From: Streptomyces sp. NRRL S-1022
GTDB taxonomy: Bacteria; Actinomycetota; Actinomycetes; Streptomycetales; Streptomycetaceae
DNA length: 64,000 nt
NCBI RefSeq assembly: GCF_000720135.1
Contig: NZ_JOIU01000003.1
Coordinates: 1 to 64,000, forward strand
Direction of reading: 5' to 3'
Under the pieces are notes generated by a model, which worked only from the letters and a program-made list of their open reading frames with translations, was not told the DNA's origin and did no database searches. Shown piece by piece: positions 25,090-33,358 of the stretch; the first letter of the stretch is position 1, and every line of letters starts with the position of its first letter. The position numbers were made by a program, and so were the translations under genes.

Positions 25090-25129
25090 CCGCGGGGGCC
25101 GGTCCGGCAGAACGGACCGGCCCCCGCGG
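25090..25129 (+). terminator. Strong terminator after the wblC operon
   Basis: CCGCGGGGGCCGGTCCG (25090-25106) is perfectly complementary to 25113-25129, a 17-bp stem with a six-base loop. A smaller hairpin, GCCTCCC with GGGAGGC (25062-25080), precedes it. Confidence 0.8.
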
Positions 25130-25174
25130 TGCGTTGCGCGGGCGGTCCGCCGACCCCGGGGTTATCGTCACCGG

Positions 25175-25387
25175 GTGACGAGTCCTCCCGGCGGAAGTGA
25201 TCAGGACGGCTCCGCCGCGGGGCGCCGTCGCCTCGCGTGTGCCCGCTGCGGCACCCCCGCCGACGGCCCCCCACCGGCCACCTGGACCTGCTCCGTGGAG
25301 AACGGCATCCGGCAGTACTTCTGCGCCGCGTGCTCGCGGGAGAACCTTCGGGCCATCGAGGGGCGGCTGGACTCGGCCTGGTGGTGA
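25175..25387 (+). CDS. Small zinc-ribbon-like protein
   Basis: 70 residues from a GTG. Two CxxC pairs, CARCG and CAAC, enclose an aromatic core containing WTCSVENGIRQYFC, consistent with a single zinc ribbon. The N-terminal 18 residues are polar and flexible. It stands alone between the wblC terminator and a convergent HEAT-repeat gene. No partner or function can be assigned. A protein-protein or RNA-binding role is the usual guess for isolated ribbons, and I do not go beyond that. Confidence 0.65.
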   Translation: MTSPPGGSDQDGSAAGRRRLACARCGTPADGPPPATWTCSVENGIRQYFCAACSRENLRAIEGRLDSAWW

Positions 25388-25447
25388 GAACGCTTCTCCG
25401 GGGGCCCTCAGTGCTGCCCTCCTCCGCCTCGCCCGCATCGATTCAGA

Positions 25448-25855
25448 TCAACACCGTGTGCCGTCCGTCCACATCGAGACATGTGCGGCGCCCCGACGGA
25501 CGGCTTCTTCCGGGTCCCGGGCGAGCCTTCCGCAGGCCGCTGCGACGCCCGGCAGACCGTCCGGCCCCACGAGCGCGTCGTGCACCCCGGTCCGCAGCCA
25601 GTCAGCCTGGTTGTCGTCGGCTTCGGCGACCGCCAGAGCGATGAGCCTGACGGCGGCCGGCGTTCCCACCCGGGCCAGGGCCTGCGCCGTCTGTCGGGTC
25701 ACCGCCGTGTCCTCGACGTCCAGCAGCAGCCCCACCAGCGCTTCCGCGGCCTCGGGAACATCAGCGAAGGAAGCAAGATCCCGCCCGGCACGGACACGTT
25801 GCGTCCATGAAGGAGACGACGCCTCAGCCAATGCCGCCTCCCACCCACCCGTCAT
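25448..25855 (-). CDS. Small HEAT-repeat protein
   Basis: 135 residues from the ATG at 25855; a start 12 codons upstream is possible. The sequence consists of helix pairs of the HEAT/PBS type: a repeat around RVRAGRDLASFADVPEAAEALVG, a second around DTAVTRQTAQALARVGTPAAVRLI and a third around DPEEAVRRGAAHV. Such solenoids are protein-binding scaffolds. The gene follows the ABC1-kinase gene on the same strand with a gap of about 40 bases, so it may be the last gene of the ThiF-ABC1 transcript. Confidence 0.7.
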   Translation of the reverse strand: MTGGWEAALAEASSPSWTQRVRAGRDLASFADVPEAAEALVGLLLDVEDTAVTRQTAQALARVGTPAAVRLIALAVAEADDNQADWLRTGVHDALVGPDGLPGVAAACGRLARDPEEAVRRGAAHVSMWTDGTRC

Positions 25856-25897
25856 CTCTGGCACCACCGGACAGCACCGAACCCCGGGCACGCCGGA

Positions 25898-27352
25898 TCA
25901 AGTCCCCGCGGCCCGCTCCTCCTCGCCCGAGTCGTCCTCGGCCACGCCGTCATCAACCGGGCCTTCTTCCATCGGATCATCCCCGACCGGGCCGTCCTCG
26001 GCCACGTCCTCCTCGGCCGCCTCCGTCGCGAAGCCCGGCAGCCACTCCGCCAGTTCCTCGCGCAGCCGCACCGTGGCGCCCAGTTGGCACAGGACCCCGA
26101 TGGTGCTGAGGGTCACCCGGTGTATCAGCAGGTAGGCCGGCGGCAGGTTGAGCTGCTTGCCGAGCTGGTAGGCGGGGGAGCGGGGGTCGGCGATGCGGGC
26201 GGCCTGGCCGCGCATCCAGGAGCGGGTGAAGGTGAACGCCTCCACCCGGGCCGGTTCGATGATCGGCATCAGGTAGTCCAGGACCGCGTCGGGGTCCAGT
26301 GTGATGTTCTCCTTGACGAACCCCTCGGCACGGAGCAGCTCGTAGACCGTCTCGGCGTCGCCGTCCAGCGTCATCCGCAGGGAGGTGCCGATCGGGTCCG
26401 GCAGGCCGCCCGGGAGCCGGTCGACCGTGCCGAAGTCGAGGACGCCGAGGCGCCAGTCGTCCGCGCCGTTCGGGCCGCCGGGCAGCAGCCGGAAGTTGCC
26501 CGGGTGCGGATCGGCGTGCAGCAGGCCGGTGCGGGCCGGTCCGGAGAAGAGGAAGCGGGCCAGGAGCTGGCCGGCCCGGTCGCGCTGCCGCTCGGTGCCG
26601 TCCGCGATGATCTCGGACAGCGGGATGCCGTCGATCCACTCGGTCACCAGGACCTGCTCGCTCTGGTGCACCACGGCCGGGACGACCACGTCCGGGTCGT
26701 CGGCGAACTCCTCCGCGTGCGCGGCCTGGGCCTGGGCCTCCAGGGCGTAGTCGAGTTCCTCGGAGACGCGGTCCCGCAGCTCCGCGATCAGCGGCTTGAT
26801 GTCCATGCCCGGGATGAGCGGGCCCAACAGCCGGGCGAAGCGGCTCAGTTGGCCGAGGTCGGAGAGGAGTGCCTCGCCGGCTCCCGGGTACTGCACCTTG
26901 ACCGCCACCTCACGGCCGTCGTGCCACACCGCCCGGTGCACCTGGCCGATCGAGGCCGCGGCGGCCGGTTTGTCCTCGAACTCCTCGAACAGGTCGCGCC
27001 AGTCCGGCCCGAGCCGTTGCTCCAGGACGGAGTGCACCGTGCGGGTCGGCATCGGCGGGGCCGCGTCCTGCAGCTTGGTCAGGGCCGCGCGGTAGGGACC
27101 GGCGACCTCCTCGGGCAGCGCCGACTCGAAGACGGACAGTGCCTGTCCGAACTTCATCGCGCCGCCCTTCAGCTCGCCGAGCACCTTGAACAGTTGCTCC
27201 GCCGTGCGCTGTTGCAGCTCGCGGCCGACGATCTCCGCGGACTCGCCCACGATCCGCTTGCCCAGCCCCCAGGTCGCCCGGCCGGCGAAGCCGAGCGGGA
27301 GCGCGGCGAGCTTGGCGGTCCGGGTGACCGCCTTCCGGGGAAGATCAGACAT
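25898..27352 (-). CDS. ABC1/UbiB-family atypical kinase
   Basis: 484 residues. Family hallmarks: the KxGQ loop as KGGAMKFGQALS (about 62-73), the Ala-rich nucleotide loop AAAASIGQVHRA, the VAVKVQYP lysine, the catalytic LLHADPHPGNF and the metal-binding LDFGTVDRLP. The last 50 residues are acidic and low-complexity. In Proteobacteria UbiB supports ubiquinone synthesis. Streptomyces makes menaquinone, so the role here is open. The start overlaps the stop of the upstream ThiF-like gene by eight bases, which implies joint translation and perhaps a shared pathway. Confidence 0.88.
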   Translation of the reverse strand: MSDLPRKAVTRTAKLAALPLGFAGRATWGLGKRIVGESAEIVGRELQQRTAEQLFKVLGELKGGAMKFGQALSVFESALPEEVAGPYRAALTKLQDAAPPMPTRTVHSVLEQRLGPDWRDLFEEFEDKPAAAASIGQVHRAVWHDGREVAVKVQYPGAGEALLSDLGQLSRFARLLGPLIPGMDIKPLIAELRDRVSEELDYALEAQAQAAHAEEFADDPDVVVPAVVHQSEQVLVTEWIDGIPLSEIIADGTERQRDRAGQLLARFLFSGPARTGLLHADPHPGNFRLLPGGPNGADDWRLGVLDFGTVDRLPGGLPDPIGTSLRMTLDGDAETVYELLRAEGFVKENITLDPDAVLDYLMPIIEPARVEAFTFTRSWMRGQAARIADPRSPAYQLGKQLNLPPAYLLIHRVTLSTIGVLCQLGATVRLREELAEWLPGFATEAAEEDVAEDGPVGDDPMEEGPVDDGVAEDDSGEEERAAGT

Positions 27353-28559
27353 GCGCCCTCCAGGTCCCAGTCGGCCGTGCCGCGCCCGCTTCGCGTCGCC
27401 GCTCCGTCGACGGCCGTTGCACCGCCATTGTCGCGCGCGGCTGCCCGCCGGCTGCGGAGTACTCCCGATTACCTCGCTGCGCTGCCCCGCAGTCGCATTC
27501 CGGATGCGGCCGGACCGGCCGGGCGCGCCAGCTCAGACCGGGCAGGGACACCTCCCAGCGGGTGCCCGCGCCGGACGGTGTTCCTCCGTCGAGGAAGGCC
27601 AGCGCGTGGGCCGCCGCGAGTCCGGCCACCGCCGTGGCCAGGGTCAGGTCGCAGGCCCCGACGCGGCGGGCCCGGCCGGACCGCCACTGGGCGACCAGCC
27701 GGGGCCAGGCCGGGTCGCGGTCCGCGCGGTCCCGGTGCAGACAGCCGGCGCAGGCCGACTCGCCGGGCAGCACGAGCGGGCCGACGACGCCCGTGCCCTC
27801 CACCACACCGGCGTACAGATGGGGTGTGCCGGAGGTCATGAGCGGTTCGGCGGTGAACGGGTCCGGGGCGTGCACGGCGACGTCGTCCCGCGGCGCGAAG
27901 ATCACCAGCGAGAGGCCGGGGTCCTCGCTGCCGGATCCGGGGGAGTGGGCGTGGCGGGGCGGGCGGTCGGGTGCGGCGCGGCGGACGGCGGCCCGCGCCG
28001 CCGCGTCCCGGCGCTCGCCGAGCGATTCGGCGGGCAGTCCGCCCGGTGCCACGTCCCACGGCTCGACGCGGCCCACGTCGCGTACGTCGACCTCGCCGAC
28101 GCCGGCGCCGGACAGGACCGATGCCAGCAGGGCGCCGACCCGGCCCGCTCCCCGCACCCGCACCCGCAGGGCGCGCCGGGCCGCGAGCCGGGCCGGGCCG
28201 CCGCCGGGCTCGGGAGTGAGGAGGGACAGCGAGGCCAGGTCGGGGCGCAGCCGCTCCAGGACGTCGGTCTTCTCGCGCAGCGCCTGCGCGGCCGGGCCGC
28301 CGCCGCGCGCGTCGTCTACCAGGCCCGCGCGGGCCAGCCGTTCGACCAGGGCGTCGACCTGGCGGGGCGGTACGTCCGCGCGGCGGCCCTCCTCGCGCAG
28401 CAGCGGCAGCCCGCGGGTGCCGTCGAGCAGGTCGAGGAAGCTGCCGGTCGCCGTGTCCACCGGGCCGAGCGTGACGGCGTGCGCCGGGGTCATCCCGAAC
28501 TGCACGGTGTCGAGATCGCGCCAGCCGCGCCGCAGTGCGGGCTTCACCACCGGATGCAT
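27345..28559 (-). CDS. ThiF/E1-like protein of the cyclodehydratase-type, degenerate
   Basis: 404 residues from the ATG at 28559, preceded by GGGGGA; the longer frame upstream is low-complexity. An N-terminal winged region (to about residue 110) precedes a Rossmann segment, RVRGAGRVGALLASVLSGAGVG, then DVRDVGRVEP. Two cysteine pairs, SACAGCLHRD and HPECDCG, form the zinc knuckle of ThiF-related proteins. The Arg of the canonical NLxRQ motif is not evident, so adenylation may be lost. This resembles the C domain of azoline cyclodehydratases, yet no precursor peptide, YcaO or dehydrogenase gene is nearby. It overlaps the ABC1 kinase gene. Confidence 0.7.
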   Translation of the reverse strand: MHPVVKPALRRGWRDLDTVQFGMTPAHAVTLGPVDTATGSFLDLLDGTRGLPLLREEGRRADVPPRQVDALVERLARAGLVDDARGGGPAAQALREKTDVLERLRPDLASLSLLTPEPGGGPARLAARRALRVRVRGAGRVGALLASVLSGAGVGEVDVRDVGRVEPWDVAPGGLPAESLGERRDAAARAAVRRAAPDRPPRHAHSPGSGSEDPGLSLVIFAPRDDVAVHAPDPFTAEPLMTSGTPHLYAGVVEGTGVVGPLVLPGESACAGCLHRDRADRDPAWPRLVAQWRSGRARRVGACDLTLATAVAGLAAAHALAFLDGGTPSGAGTRWEVSLPGLSWRARPVRPHPECDCGAAQRGNREYSAAGGQPRATMAVQRPSTERRREAGAARPTGTWRAHV

Positions 28560-28878
28560 GACTGTCCCCCGTTGCCTGTGTCCGTCGTTTCCAGTTTCCG
28601 CCGCGTCCGTCATGTCCGGTACATCCGTTGTGCCGGATGTATCCGTCGGCGGCGGGATCGGTCGCGGTCCGCCGACGTCTGCCAGGATGCCGGGTCCGGG
28701 GCCCGGGCGTCGGGAGTTATCCACAGGCGGGGGATGTTCGTCATACTGATCAGCCGGGGCGAAGTCGTGCAAACCGGATGCGCGGATCGGTCGTACGAAT
28801 CAAGCACATGGTGGGGGATCGGCGGCCAACCGTCCCACGGCCGGGACTTTGCCCGCGCCCACCGGGTAACGTCGGGGC
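28560..28878. other. Divergent intergenic region with a DnaA box
   Basis: 319 bases between the start codons of the ThiF-like gene and the YgjP-like peptidase. At 28718-28729 lies TTATCCACAGGC, with a perfect DnaA box TTATCCACA. A hairpin-forming GTCCGGTACATCC with a nearby GCCGGATGTATCC (about 28614-28645) is also seen. I find no convincing coding frame or clear SigmaA promoter in the rest. Confidence 0.5.
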
Positions 28879-29484
28879 GTGCCCGCCGACCCACTGCACC
28901 GCGCCGGTCAACCACAGCGCAGTACGACGAGCCAGCCGCCCGGCGGCTCGGGGGCGAGCGCGATCGAGGTCCGCAGGAGTGCCCGGCGCCGCCGGACGGT
29001 CTCCGCGTACCGCGAGGGCGATCGCACCGTCGTGCTGATCCCCGCCCGGATGTCGAAGGCGGAGGAGCAGCGCTGGGTGACCGTCATGCTCGACAAACTC
29101 GCCGCCCAGGAGAGCCGGCGGGTGCTGGGCGATGCCGCGCTGACCGAGCGTGCCGAGCGGCTGTCCGCCCAGTACTTCGACGGCCGGGCCCGGCCCGCCT
29201 CCGTGCGCTGGGTCACCAACCAGAACACCCGCTGGGGGTCGTGCACCCCGGCCGAGGGCAGCATCCGGCTCTCGCACCGCCTGCAGGGCATGCCGGAGTA
29301 CGTCGTGGACTACGTGCTCTGCCACGAGCTGGCGCATCTGCTGGTGCCCGGTCACGGCCCCGACTTCTGGCGCCTGCTGGAGGCCTATCCGCGCACCGAG
29401 CGGGCCCGCGGCTACCTGGAAGGGGTGGTCGCCGCCGCGCGGCTGCCGCACGTGCCGGGCGCGCGGGACGACCAGGGCTCCTGA
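28879..29484 (+). CDS. YgjP/DUF45-type M48-like metallopeptidase
   Basis: 201 residues from a GTG. Zinc motif CHELAHLLVPGHGPDFW, giving HExxH plus a downstream His, and the family signature NTRWGSC are both intact, so the enzyme should be active. The first about 35 residues are polar and Arg-rich. There is no signal peptide, so it is probably cytoplasmic. YgjP-like peptidases are associated with restriction systems in some bacteria, but here it is a solitary core gene. It is divergent from the ThiF-ABC1 pair and followed by the TerD/AIM24 cluster after about 150 bases. Confidence 0.8.
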   Translation: MPADPLHRAGQPQRSTTSQPPGGSGASAIEVRRSARRRRTVSAYREGDRTVVLIPARMSKAEEQRWVTVMLDKLAAQESRRVLGDAALTERAERLSAQYFDGRARPASVRWVTNQNTRWGSCTPAEGSIRLSHRLQGMPEYVVDYVLCHELAHLLVPGHGPDFWRLLEAYPRTERARGYLEGVVAAARLPHVPGARDDQGS

Positions 29485-29631
29485 CACCCCCCGCGCGGGC
29501 GGTCACGTCAGCGGCCGGGAGCGGTTGTGTACCGGGTCTGTACCGACGACGACCCTTCGGGGCCGTGGCCGGTCTTTGCCGTTAGCCTGGCGCGACGCAC
29601 TCACATTCGGGATGGGGGACGGTCGTAACGC

Positions 29632-31311
29632 ATGGCCAGGGAATTCCAACGCGGCCACAAGGCCAGGATCAGTGACCTCACGGCGGGCACGGATCTGTAC
29701 GTAGGCGTGCAGATCTCCGCCCCCGGACTGACCTTCGACATCAGCTGCTTCGGTCTGGACGCCGACGAGCGTCTCTCGGACGACCGGTACTTCGTCTTCT
29801 TCAACCAGCCGAAGTCCCCGGAGGAGTCCGTCCAGCTGCTGGGCGCACAGGCGGGTGACACGGAGTCGTTCCGGGTCACGCTCGACCGGATCCCCTCGCA
29901 CATCCGCAAGCTGTCCTTCACGGCGACCCTCGACGGCGCCGGGCAGATGTCGCAGATCGCTCCCGGGTACCTGCGCATCGTGGCGGGCGGCGAGGAGGTC
30001 GCGCGGTACTCCTTCAGCGGCGCGGAGTTCTCCACCGAGCGGGCCGTGATGCTCGGTGACTTCTACGTCAAGGACGGGTGGCGGTTCGCCGCCGTCGGGC
30101 AGGGCTTCGACGGTGGTCTGGAGGCGCTGCTGAAGCACTTCGGCGGCGAGGTGCTGGAGGAGGAGGCGCCCGCCGCCCCGCAGCAGCAGCCGCAACCGCA
30201 GCAGGGCGCGGCCCCCGGGTTCGCCCCGCCCGCGTTCGGCGCCCCGGCCACCCCCGGACCCGCCACGGTCGCTCCCGTACCCGCACCGGCCGCCCCCGCC
30301 CCGGCCCCGCAGCCCGCCCCGCAGGGCTTCGCGCCGCCGCCCGGCCACACGCCTCCGCCCCCCGCCCCCGCGCCGAACGTGCACGCCGCACCGACGGTCG
30401 TCGGCCCCCTGACCGCGCCCCCCGGCGGCCCCGTCCCGCCGCCGGCCGCCCCGGCCCCCGCGCCCTACGGCCAGCCGCCTCAGCAGCCGTCGTACGGCGG
30501 CCACCCCGGCGCGCCGCTGCCCCCGGGCTACGGCCGGCAGCCCGCCCCCTACGGAGCCCAGCCGGCCCCGCCCATGCCCCCGGGCTACGGGCAGGTTCCC
30601 GGCCAGCAGCCCGCCCCGTACGGAGTGCCGCAGGGCGCGCCCCAGGGCGGTGCCGGTGTGACGGCCGCGCTCCAGGCGTTCAAGGAGACGCCGACCGGTC
30701 AGCGCTGGACCCAGCAGAACAAGAAGCTGATCCGCGTCGACCTCGGCGCCGGCGGCCAGCCCGTGCTGGCCAAGCAGGGCAGCATGGTGCTCTACCAGGG
30801 CAAGGTCGACTTCAGCTACAAGGGCGCCGGGTTCGCCGGGCGCATCGTCGGCAACGCCACCGGCCAGGAGATGCAGCTGATGCGCTGCACCGGCCAGGGC
30901 CAGGTGTTCCTCGCGGAGAACTCCACCCACCTGCACCCGGTCGAGCTGCAGGGCGACGCGATCTGCGTGTCCGCCGAGAACGTCCTCGCCTTCGACGAGA
31001 GCCTCCAGTACGAGGTCCGCCGGATCGAGGGGCACGGCATCCCGGGCGGCGCGCTGTTCACCATGCAGTTCCAGGGCACCGGCACGATCGTCGTCAAGAC
31101 CCACGGCACGCCCGTGGTGCTGCCGGTCACGCCGACCACCTTCGCCGACTGCAACGCCGTCGTCGCCTGGTCGGCCGCCTCCCAGGTGATCGTCTCCAGC
31201 CAGGTCCGGATGCGCCGCAACGCCTACCCGGGCGACACCGGCGAGAGCGTCAACCTCCAGTTCCGGGGCGCGCCCGGCAACTTCATCGTCGTCCAGCCGT
31301 ACGAGGTCTGA
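29632..31311 (+). CDS. TerD-domain protein fused to AIM24 domain
   Basis: 559 residues in three parts. Residues about 1-175 are a TerD domain (FDISCFGLDADERLSDDRYFVFFNQ, a calcium-binding acidic pattern, ending VLGDFYVKDGWRF-like). Residues about 180-340 are a Pro/Ala/Gly-rich flexible linker with repeated GYG and PYG motifs. Residues about 345-559 are an AIM24 beta-sandwich (SMVLYQGKVDFSYKG, NFIVVQPYEV). TerD proteins are linked to tellurite and envelope-stress responses. AIM24 is named for a mitochondrial protein, with unclear bacterial function. Two single-domain AIM24 genes follow within 11-17 bases, forming one operon. Confidence 0.88.
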   Translation: MAREFQRGHKARISDLTAGTDLYVGVQISAPGLTFDISCFGLDADERLSDDRYFVFFNQPKSPEESVQLLGAQAGDTESFRVTLDRIPSHIRKLSFTATLDGAGQMSQIAPGYLRIVAGGEEVARYSFSGAEFSTERAVMLGDFYVKDGWRFAAVGQGFDGGLEALLKHFGGEVLEEEAPAAPQQQPQPQQGAAPGFAPPAFGAPATPGPATVAPVPAPAAPAPAPQPAPQGFAPPPGHTPPPPAPAPNVHAAPTVVGPLTAPPGGPVPPPAAPAPAPYGQPPQQPSYGGHPGAPLPPGYGRQPAPYGAQPAPPMPPGYGQVPGQQPAPYGVPQGAPQGGAGVTAALQAFKETPTGQRWTQQNKKLIRVDLGAGGQPVLAKQGSMVLYQGKVDFSYKGAGFAGRIVGNATGQEMQLMRCTGQGQVFLAENSTHLHPVELQGDAICVSAENVLAFDESLQYEVRRIEGHGIPGGALFTMQFQGTGTIVVKTHGTPVVLPVTPTTFADCNAVVAWSAASQVIVSSQVRMRRNAYPGDTGESVNLQFRGAPGNFIVVQPYEV

Positions 31312-31322
31312 GGGAGCCCGTC

Positions 31323-32003
31323 ATGAACCAGCCGCTCGCGGGCTTCGCCCCCGCACCCGTCACCGCCCGCATGGAGAACCACGGCAGCCACATGCTGAAG
31401 GTCGCCCTGCAGACCGGGAACGACCTCCTCGCGCGCGTGGGGTCGATGGTCGCCTACGAAGGCTTCATCCAGTACGAGCCGAACCCGCCGGCCGTCCGCC
31501 AGATCGCCCGCGACTGGGTCACCGGCGAGGGCGCGCCGCTGATGAAGTGCACCGGCGACGGCCTGCTCTACCTCGCCGACTACGGAGCCGACGTCGTCGT
31601 CATCAACCTCAACGGCGACGGCATCTCCGTCAACGCCACCAACCTCCTCGCCTTCGACGCGCACCTGACATGGGGCGTCGAGCGCGTGAAGGGGCTCGCG
31701 AAGTTCGCCGGGCAGGGCCTGTGGAACACGAAGATCTCCGGGCAGGGCTGGGTCGCGCTGACCTCCCGGGGCAAGCCGATCGTCGTGGACTGCGGCGGCG
31801 GCGAGGACGAGACGTACGTCGACCCGGACGCCCTCGTCGCCTGGTCGCCCAACCTGAAGGTGAAGGGCAAGCGCAGCTTCAAGGCGCAGTCGCTGATCGG
31901 CCGGGGCAGCGGCGAGGCCTACCAGATGGCCTTCTCCGGCCAGGGCATCGTCGTCGTCCAGCCCAGCGAGGACAGCACCGACCGCCTCCGGTTCCGGGGC
32001 TGA
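31323..32003 (+). CDS. AIM24-family protein (second in cluster)
   Basis: 226 residues, an AIM24 domain alone (NDLLARVGSMVAYEGFIQYEP, LYLADYGADVVVINLNGD, and GQGIVVVQPSED at the end). The ATG lies 11 bases after the stop of the TerD-AIM24 fusion, with GAGGGAG as ribosome site. Compared with its neighbours it has a longer insert around GLAKFAGQGLW. The three tandem copies are too divergent for recent duplication, so they probably assemble as different subunits. No enzyme residues are obvious. Confidence 0.85.
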   Translation: MNQPLAGFAPAPVTARMENHGSHMLKVALQTGNDLLARVGSMVAYEGFIQYEPNPPAVRQIARDWVTGEGAPLMKCTGDGLLYLADYGADVVVINLNGDGISVNATNLLAFDAHLTWGVERVKGLAKFAGQGLWNTKISGQGWVALTSRGKPIVVDCGGGEDETYVDPDALVAWSPNLKVKGKRSFKAQSLIGRGSGEAYQMAFSGQGIVVVQPSEDSTDRLRFRG

Positions 32004-32020
32004 GGGGGAGCCAGACCACC

Positions 32021-32776
32021 ATGCAGAGCCCGCTTTTCGCGCACAACGACGTCCAGACCCAGGAACGCTGGAGCCTGCAGAACGCGCAGATGCTCCGGAT
32101 CACTCTGGAGGGCCACGACGACCTCCTCGCCCGCAAGGGCACCATGGTCGCCTACCAGGGCCTGGTCGAGTTCGACGCCGAGTACCGCAGCAACAACCAG
32201 GCACGCGCGCGTGCCCTCACCGGGGAGGGCCTGGACCTGATGCGCTGCCACGGCCAGGGCACCGTCTACCTCGCCAACCTGGCCCAGCACGTGCACATCA
32301 TGGACGTCGAGCAGGACGGGCTGACCGTCGACAGCTCCTACGTCCTCGCCATGGACTCCTCGCTGCACCACGAGGTCATCGCCGTCGACAGCCTCCACGG
32401 TGTCTCCGGCTCCGGGAAGTACCAGCTCAACATCACCGGGCGCGGCAAGGTGGCCCTGATGACCTCCGGCGCGCCGCTGCTGATGCAGGTCACGCCCGAC
32501 CGGTACGTCAACTGCGACGCCGACGCGATCGTGGCCTGGTCCACCGGGCTGCGCGTGCAGATGCAGGCCCAGACGCACTCCTCCGGCGTGTGGCGGCGGC
32601 GCGGCACCACCGGTGAGGGCTGGGAGCTGAGCTTCATGGGCTCCGGGTTCGCGCTCGTGCAGCCCAGCGAGCTGCTGCCGCCGCAGAACGCCGTGATCGG
32701 ACAGGGCCTGGCCGCCCAGTTCGGCATGGGCCAGCAGGGCGCGCGCGGCCAGAACCAGGGCAACGTCTGGAGCTGA
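32021..32776 (+). CDS. AIM24-family protein (third in cluster)
   Basis: 251 residues. AIM24 core from about residue 20 (DDLLARKGTMVAYQGLVEFDAEY) through SGFALVQPSE, then a Gln/Gly-rich tail ending GNVWS. The ATG lies 17 bases after the previous stop with GGGGGAG upstream, so all three genes are cotranscribed. The operon closes at a perfect 14-bp hairpin. The function is not known. TerD linkage hints at an envelope or metal-stress complex. Confidence 0.85.
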   Translation: MQSPLFAHNDVQTQERWSLQNAQMLRITLEGHDDLLARKGTMVAYQGLVEFDAEYRSNNQARARALTGEGLDLMRCHGQGTVYLANLAQHVHIMDVEQDGLTVDSSYVLAMDSSLHHEVIAVDSLHGVSGSGKYQLNITGRGKVALMTSGAPLLMQVTPDRYVNCDADAIVAWSTGLRVQMQAQTHSSGVWRRRGTTGEGWELSFMGSGFALVQPSELLPPQNAVIGQGLAAQFGMGQQGARGQNQGNVWS

Positions 32777-32799
32777 GCCCCGCCGGGACCGACGACGTG

Positions 32800-32831
32800 T
32801 AAGGGGTGACCGCATGGGCGGTCACCCCTTA
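32800..32831. terminator. Bidirectional terminator, perfect 14-bp stem
   Basis: TAAGGGGTGACCGC (32800-32813) and GCGGTCACCCCTTA (32818-32831) pair perfectly around the loop ATGG. It lies between the AIM24 cluster and the convergent Nudix gene, whose stop is five bases away. Confidence 0.85.
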
Positions 32832-32836
32832 CCTCG

Positions 32837-33358
32837 TCAGAGCCTCGCGTGCGTGGCCTGCAGCAGGCGTACGACGGACTCGTCGGCCACGCCGGCCACC
32901 TCGTCGTACGCGTACCAGCGCAGGTCGAGGGACTCGTCGCTGATCTCCTGCACCGCGCCGGGCGGGGCCAGGACCGCGTACTGGACGTCGAAGTGCCAGT
33001 GGCACGGCGCCGGGATCGGATGCCGGTCCAGCCGTACCGGTCCGCCGGGCAGCAGCGTCAGCCCGGGGATGCCGGACTCCTCCGTCGCCTCACGCAGGGC
33101 CGCCGCCGCCAGCGTCGGGTCGCCCGGCTCGCAGTGGCCGCCCATCTGAAGCCACATCCGCAGCTTCCGGTGCAGGGTGAGCAGCACCCGGCCGCGCTCC
33201 GGGTCGATCACCAGCGCGCTGGCCGTGACGTGCCCCGCGTGGCAGGCCTTCCACATACCGTCCGGGTGGGCGGCCAGGTGGTCCAGGTAGGCCTGGCGCA
33301 GTTCCGGCTGGCCCTCGTACCCCTTCAGGACGAGGACCGCGTCGTCGTACAGGCTCAC
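32837..33358 (-). CDS. Nudix hydrolase
   Basis: 173 residues from the GTG at 33358, which overlaps the stop of the upstream metalloprotease gene by four bases (GTGA). The Nudix box is present as GGHCEPGDPTLAAAALREATEESG, a standard GX5EX7REXXEESG pattern with slightly variant spacing. Flanking strands LLTLHRKLRMWLQMGG and HWHFDVQYAVL are typical of the family. It would cleave a nucleoside diphosphate derivative, and the substrate is not evident. Translational coupling to the DUF2342 protein is conserved in actinomycetes as far as I recall. Confidence 0.85.
   Translation of the reverse strand: MSLYDDAVLVLKGYEGQPELRQAYLDHLAAHPDGMWKACHAGHVTASALVIDPERGRVLLTLHRKLRMWLQMGGHCEPGDPTLAAAALREATEESGIPGLTLLPGGPVRLDRHPIPAPCHWHFDVQYAVLAPPGAVQEISDESLDLRWYAYDEVAGVADESVVRLLQATHARL

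Noticed and set aside
25898..27352. ubiB gene for ubiquinone synthesis
   Set aside because: Family matches, but Streptomyces use menaquinone and there are no ubi neighbours, so the pathway name would be misleading.
27345..28559. A TOMM/azole peptide biosynthesis cluster
   Set aside because: The ThiF-like protein resembles the cyclodehydratase C domain, but no YcaO, dehydrogenase or precursor peptide is found nearby.
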